Of a DNA stretch of 64,000 nucleotides, positions 60,482 through 64,000 are shown one piece after another. Numbering within the stretch: the first letter of the stretch is position 1; every line of letters begins with the position of its first letter. The DNA lies in assembly GCF_004337985.1 (NCBI RefSeq), contig NW_021940921.1, forward strand, positions 575,758 to 639,757, written 5' to 3'. This stretch comes from Pyricularia pennisetigena (taxonomy: Eukaryota; Ascomycota; Sordariomycetes; Magnaporthales; Pyriculariaceae). The translations under genes and the position numbers were made by a program. The notes below the pieces were generated by a model. It saw nothing but the letters and a program-made list of their open reading frames with translations. It was not told the origin of the DNA and searched no databases.

Positions 60482-63400
60482 NNNNNNNNNNNNNNNNNNN
60501 NNNNNNNNNNNNNNNNNNNNNNNNNNNNNNNNNNNNNNNNNNNNNNNNNNNNNNNNNNNNNNTTTTTTGTTCTTTTCTTTCGACGTTGGAATTGCCTTAG
60601 CGCCCGACACCTAGCCTCGACAGACCCTGGTCTTTATGGTGGCATGGTTCTGGAGCTAAAGCACCTCCCAACGTGCCGAGATCGGGGTGTTCTCATTTTT
60701 ATTTGGCGCTTGCGCCATGTCGCAGAATTATATCTAACCAGACTTTGTGAGACAGGTTTGTCAGCAAAGGAAATGCACAAACGCCACCGAGGAGAGGCAA
60801 TCTACACTGCAGAAGTTGGTAAGTGGCTGCATTAATGGATGTCTATGTGACAGTTCACGTACTTACTCGGCGAATTGGCATTTTCCCATAGATGTACATT
60901 TCCCACAGCTGTCGGTTGGGGATACGCTTACCTTCGCTGCGCATGCCAGGGCTCCCCGCAGGATTCCTGCAGGGGTCTCCAAGACCCTCTTCGCAAACCA
61001 CATTCGCGATGTTGTCATGGCAATATTCGGAATCGCACACACCGTTAACACTCGCGTCGGAAACGAATACATCCGTGGTGTCTCTGGTGGTGAGAGAAAA
61101 CGTGTGACAATCGCAGAAGCTGCATTGTCCGGCGCTCCTCTGCAATGTTGGGACAACAGTACCCGTGGCCTGGACAGCGCCAACGCAATCGAGTTCTGCA
61201 AGACACTCCGTCTGCAGACAAGGCTCTTCCAGACCACAGCGTGCGTCAGTATCTATCAGGCACCGCAGTCTGCATACGACTTGTTTGATAAAGCTGTCGT
61301 TTTGTACGAAGGGTATCAGATCTATTTTGGTCCCGCCGACGAGGCCAAGCAGTACTTTGTGAACCTGGGCTTCGAGTGCCCTGCCCGCGCCACTACTCCC
61401 GACTTCTTGACCTCGATGACTTCGCCACAGGAGCGTATCGTGCGTCCTGGCTTCGAGGGCAAGGCACCAAGGACACCGGAGGAATTCGCCATTGCCTGGG
61501 CCAACAGCGCCGAATACACGGCACTCCAGGCCGACATTGAGAACTACAAGTCGACGCATCCTATCAACGGCCCTGACGCCGAGGCATTCCGCAGGTCCAG
61601 GGCGGCTCAGCAAGGCCGGGGTCAAAGGCCCAACAGTCCTTACACTCTGTCCTTTTACGAGCAGACAAAGCTATGTCTGTGGCGTGGATGGAAGCGTCTG
61701 CTGGGTGATCCCACCCTCACCGTCGGCGCACTGTTTGCCAACACCCTCATGGCCCTGGTTATCTCAAGTATCTTTTACAACCTGCAAATGACGACCTCCA
61801 GCTTCTTTCAGCGAGGTGCTCTGCTCTTCTTTGCCTGTCTACTCAATGGATTCGCTGCGGCTCTCGAGGCAAGTGGCCCTCGTTTTTCTTTTTCTTTTTT
61901 CTCTCTCTCTGGCTGTCTTGATCTCACCCGGTTATTCTAACTCGTCCATCCAGATTCTAATCTTGTTCGCCCAACGCCCCATCGTCGAAAAGCACGATCG
62001 TTACGCCTTGTACCATCCGTCCGCAGAAGCCGTGGCCTCGATGCTTTGTGACATGCCCTACAAAGTTTGTAACGCCATTGTATTCAACCTTGTGCTATAC
62101 TTCATGGCCAATCTGCGAAGAGAACCAGGGGCTTTCTTCTTCTACCTCCTGATCTCGTTTGCGACGGTTCTGGCTATGTCCATGATGTTCCGTACCATCG
62201 CTTCCATGTCTCGTTCGCTTTCCCAGGCGATGGTGCCAGCTGCTACAATCATCCTGATTCTCATTATTTTCACCGGATTCGTTATCCCGCTCGACTATAT
62301 GCTGCCTTGGTGTCGATGGCTCAACTACATTGACATTTTGGCATATTCCTTCGAGTCTCTTCTGATCAACGAGTTTGCTGGACAACGTTACACCTGTACC
62401 GAATTCGTTCCACGAGCAGAGTATCCCGGTTATGAACAGCTCACTGGGACCAACAGGGTCTGTCAGGCCGTGGGCTCTGTTCCTGGTCAGTCGTTCGTCA
62501 AGGGTGAGGACTACCTCTACAGCTCCTTCAGGTACGAAACGGCCAACAAGTGGCGAAACTTTGGCATCCTCATCGCTTTCATGATCTTTTTCTTGTTCAC
62601 GTACATGGTTGCGGCCGAGAATGTGCGAGAGAAAAAGTCCAAGGGTGAGGTGCTTGTGTTCCGCCGTGGACAAAAGCCTGCAGCTATCAGGGATGCCAAG
62701 ACAGACGCCGAGGCTGGAGCGCCCAAGGTCGGCGGCGCAGTTGTCGCTGCCAACATGACGGAGGAGGGTGCCGGTTTTATCCAGAGGCAAACGAGCACTT
62801 TTGGTTGGAAGGATGTTTGCTATGAAGTTCAGATCAAGAAGGAGACGAGACGCATCCTGGACCATGTCGATGGTTGGGTCAAGCCCGGAACTCTGACAGG
62901 TATTTACTATTCCCACCTCACAAGTTGGTTCTCCACCAAGCAAGTTACTAATCCGGAGAAAAAAAAAACCTCCCCGAAACTCAGCATTGATGGGTGTATC
63001 TGGCGCTGGAAAGACGACTTTACTCGACTGCTTGGCAGACAGAACTTCGATGGGAGTCATCACCGGTGAGATGCTGGTAGACGGCCACCAGCGAGACGCT
63101 TCCTTCCAACGCAAAACGGGCTACGTTCAGCAGCAAGATCTTCATTTACAAACGACGACAGTCCGTGAGGCATTGAACTTTAGTGCTCTGCTCCGTCAAC
63201 CCGCTCATGTACCTCGCGCCGAAAAGCTGGCTTATGTTGATGAAGTTATCCGACTTCTTGATATGCAAGAGTACGCCGATGCTGTCGTCGGTGTCCCTGG
63301 AGAGGGTCTGAACGTGGAACAGAGGAAGCGTTTGACCATCGGAGTGGAACTCGCAGCCAAGCCCCCTCTGTTGCTATTCGTAGACGGTATGTGATCGACG

Positions 63401-64000
63401 CCAACCACCAGCACGACTACGTTTCTCCCTATTATCGTTGTGGGTTTTTCTTGCTGACTGTTCACAGAGCCAACTTCTGGATTGGATTCGCAAACCTCGT
63501 GGGCGATTCTTGACTTGCTCGAAAAGCTCACCAAGAGCGGACAGGCAATCCTCTGCACCATCCACCAGCCATCGGCCATGCTATTCCAACGTTTCGACCG
63601 GCTTTTGTTCCTAGCCAAGGGCGGGAAAACAGTTTACTTTGGCGACATTGGTGAAAACTCCAAGATCATGACCGATTACTTTGAGCGTAATGGCGGCTTT
63701 CCCTGCCCCCACGATGCCAACCCGGCCGAATGGATGTTGGAGGTTATTGGCGCAGCTCCAGGAACCACATCCGACATCGACTGGCATCAGACATGGCGGA
63801 ACAGCCCCGAGTTTGCTGAAGTCCATGCAGAGCTGGACAAACTCAAGGAGCAGCCCGCAAACACGCCGCCACCCACTCAAGACAAAGCCAGCTACCGCGA
63901 GTTTGCAGCGCCCTTCCACCAGCAGGTTTTTGCTGTGACCCACCGTGTCTTCCAGCAGTACTGGCGCACCCCGTCGTACATCTACGCCAAAACAGCGCTC
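59570..64000 (+). CDS. PDR-type ABC transporter (ABCG full-size), 3' end beyond window
   Basis: Plasma-membrane drug/metabolite efflux pump of the pleiotropic drug resistance class, related to M. oryzae ABC1. Exons: 59570-60380, 60756-60818, 60892-61868, 61954-62899, 62985-63386, 63468 to the window end. Introns have GT-AG ends except 61869-61953, which is GC-AG. Layout is NBD1-TMD1-NBD2, with TMD2 missing off the end. NBD1: Walker A GPPGSGCS from residue 239, signature VSGGERKR, Walker [18 protein letters not shown]1 runs from [19 protein letters not shown] to [19 protein letters not shown]2: Walker [13 protein letters not shown], divergent signature [12 protein letters not shown], Walker [15 protein letters not shown]. 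The Cys in the first Walker A and the divergent second signature are normal for fungal PDR pumps. Intron 1 (60381-60755) carries a T tract and the N gap. Confidence 0.95.
60437..60562. other. T homopolymer plus 81-N assembly gap
   Basis: A T run at 60437-60481 passes directly into Ns (60482-60562), after which TTTTTT resumes. Lies inside intron 1 of the ABC gene; the true length is unknown. Confidence 0.95.

Overview
The window is a contig piece from a filamentous ascomycete, most likely a blast fungus (Pyricularia/Magnaporthe). The evidence is: short GT-AG introns of about 70-115 bp, E2/Omp85/ABC proteins of clear Pezizomycotina type, a tandem pair of AVR1-CO39-like MAX effector candidates, an AVR-Pii-like zinc-finger effector candidate, and a repeat block that looks heavily damaged by RIP (repeat-induced point mutation). 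The genus is an inference from the effector families. Identification was by reading; no database search was run.

Layout. 0.3-5.5 kb holds three ordinary genes: tail-anchored E2 UBC6 (-), the mitochondrial beta-barrel assembly protein SAM50 (+) and an FAD monooxygenase (-). 5.5-17.1 kb is gene-sparse and carries four small secreted proteins: a CX3C/CX3C peptide, an eight-cysteine protein with a predicted 4-nt microexon, and two MAX-type effectors about 1.5 kb apart. Two copies of the dispersed hairpin repeats also sit here. 17.4-22.3 kb holds two secreted glycosidases, GH43 (-) and GH27 (+).

22.3-48.6 kb is an A+T-rich, nested-transposon block. It contains two related hairpin-rich repeat families (A and B), LTR fragments, an 8.15-kb hAT transposon with 8-bp target duplication that splits a family A copy, and a decayed copia element. 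A fresh-looking solo LTR with a perfect 5-bp duplication sits inside the copia integrase. One intact gene is seen in the block, the zinc-finger secreted protein at 29.3 kb, whose last codons and stop lie within a family A repeat.

48.6-64 kb is normal again: a secreted subtilisin with PA domain (-), a Sec14/CRAL-TRIO protein of SFH5 type (-), a 4.5-kb intergenic stretch with long T tracts, and a PDR-type ABC transporter (+) that runs off the end and contains an 81-N assembly gap in its first intron.

Together the window looks like housekeeping islands flanking an effector- and transposon-rich compartment. The secreted effectors, glycosidases and protease would act at the host interface, while UBC6, SAM50 and SFH5 act in ER, mitochondria and lipid/heme handling.
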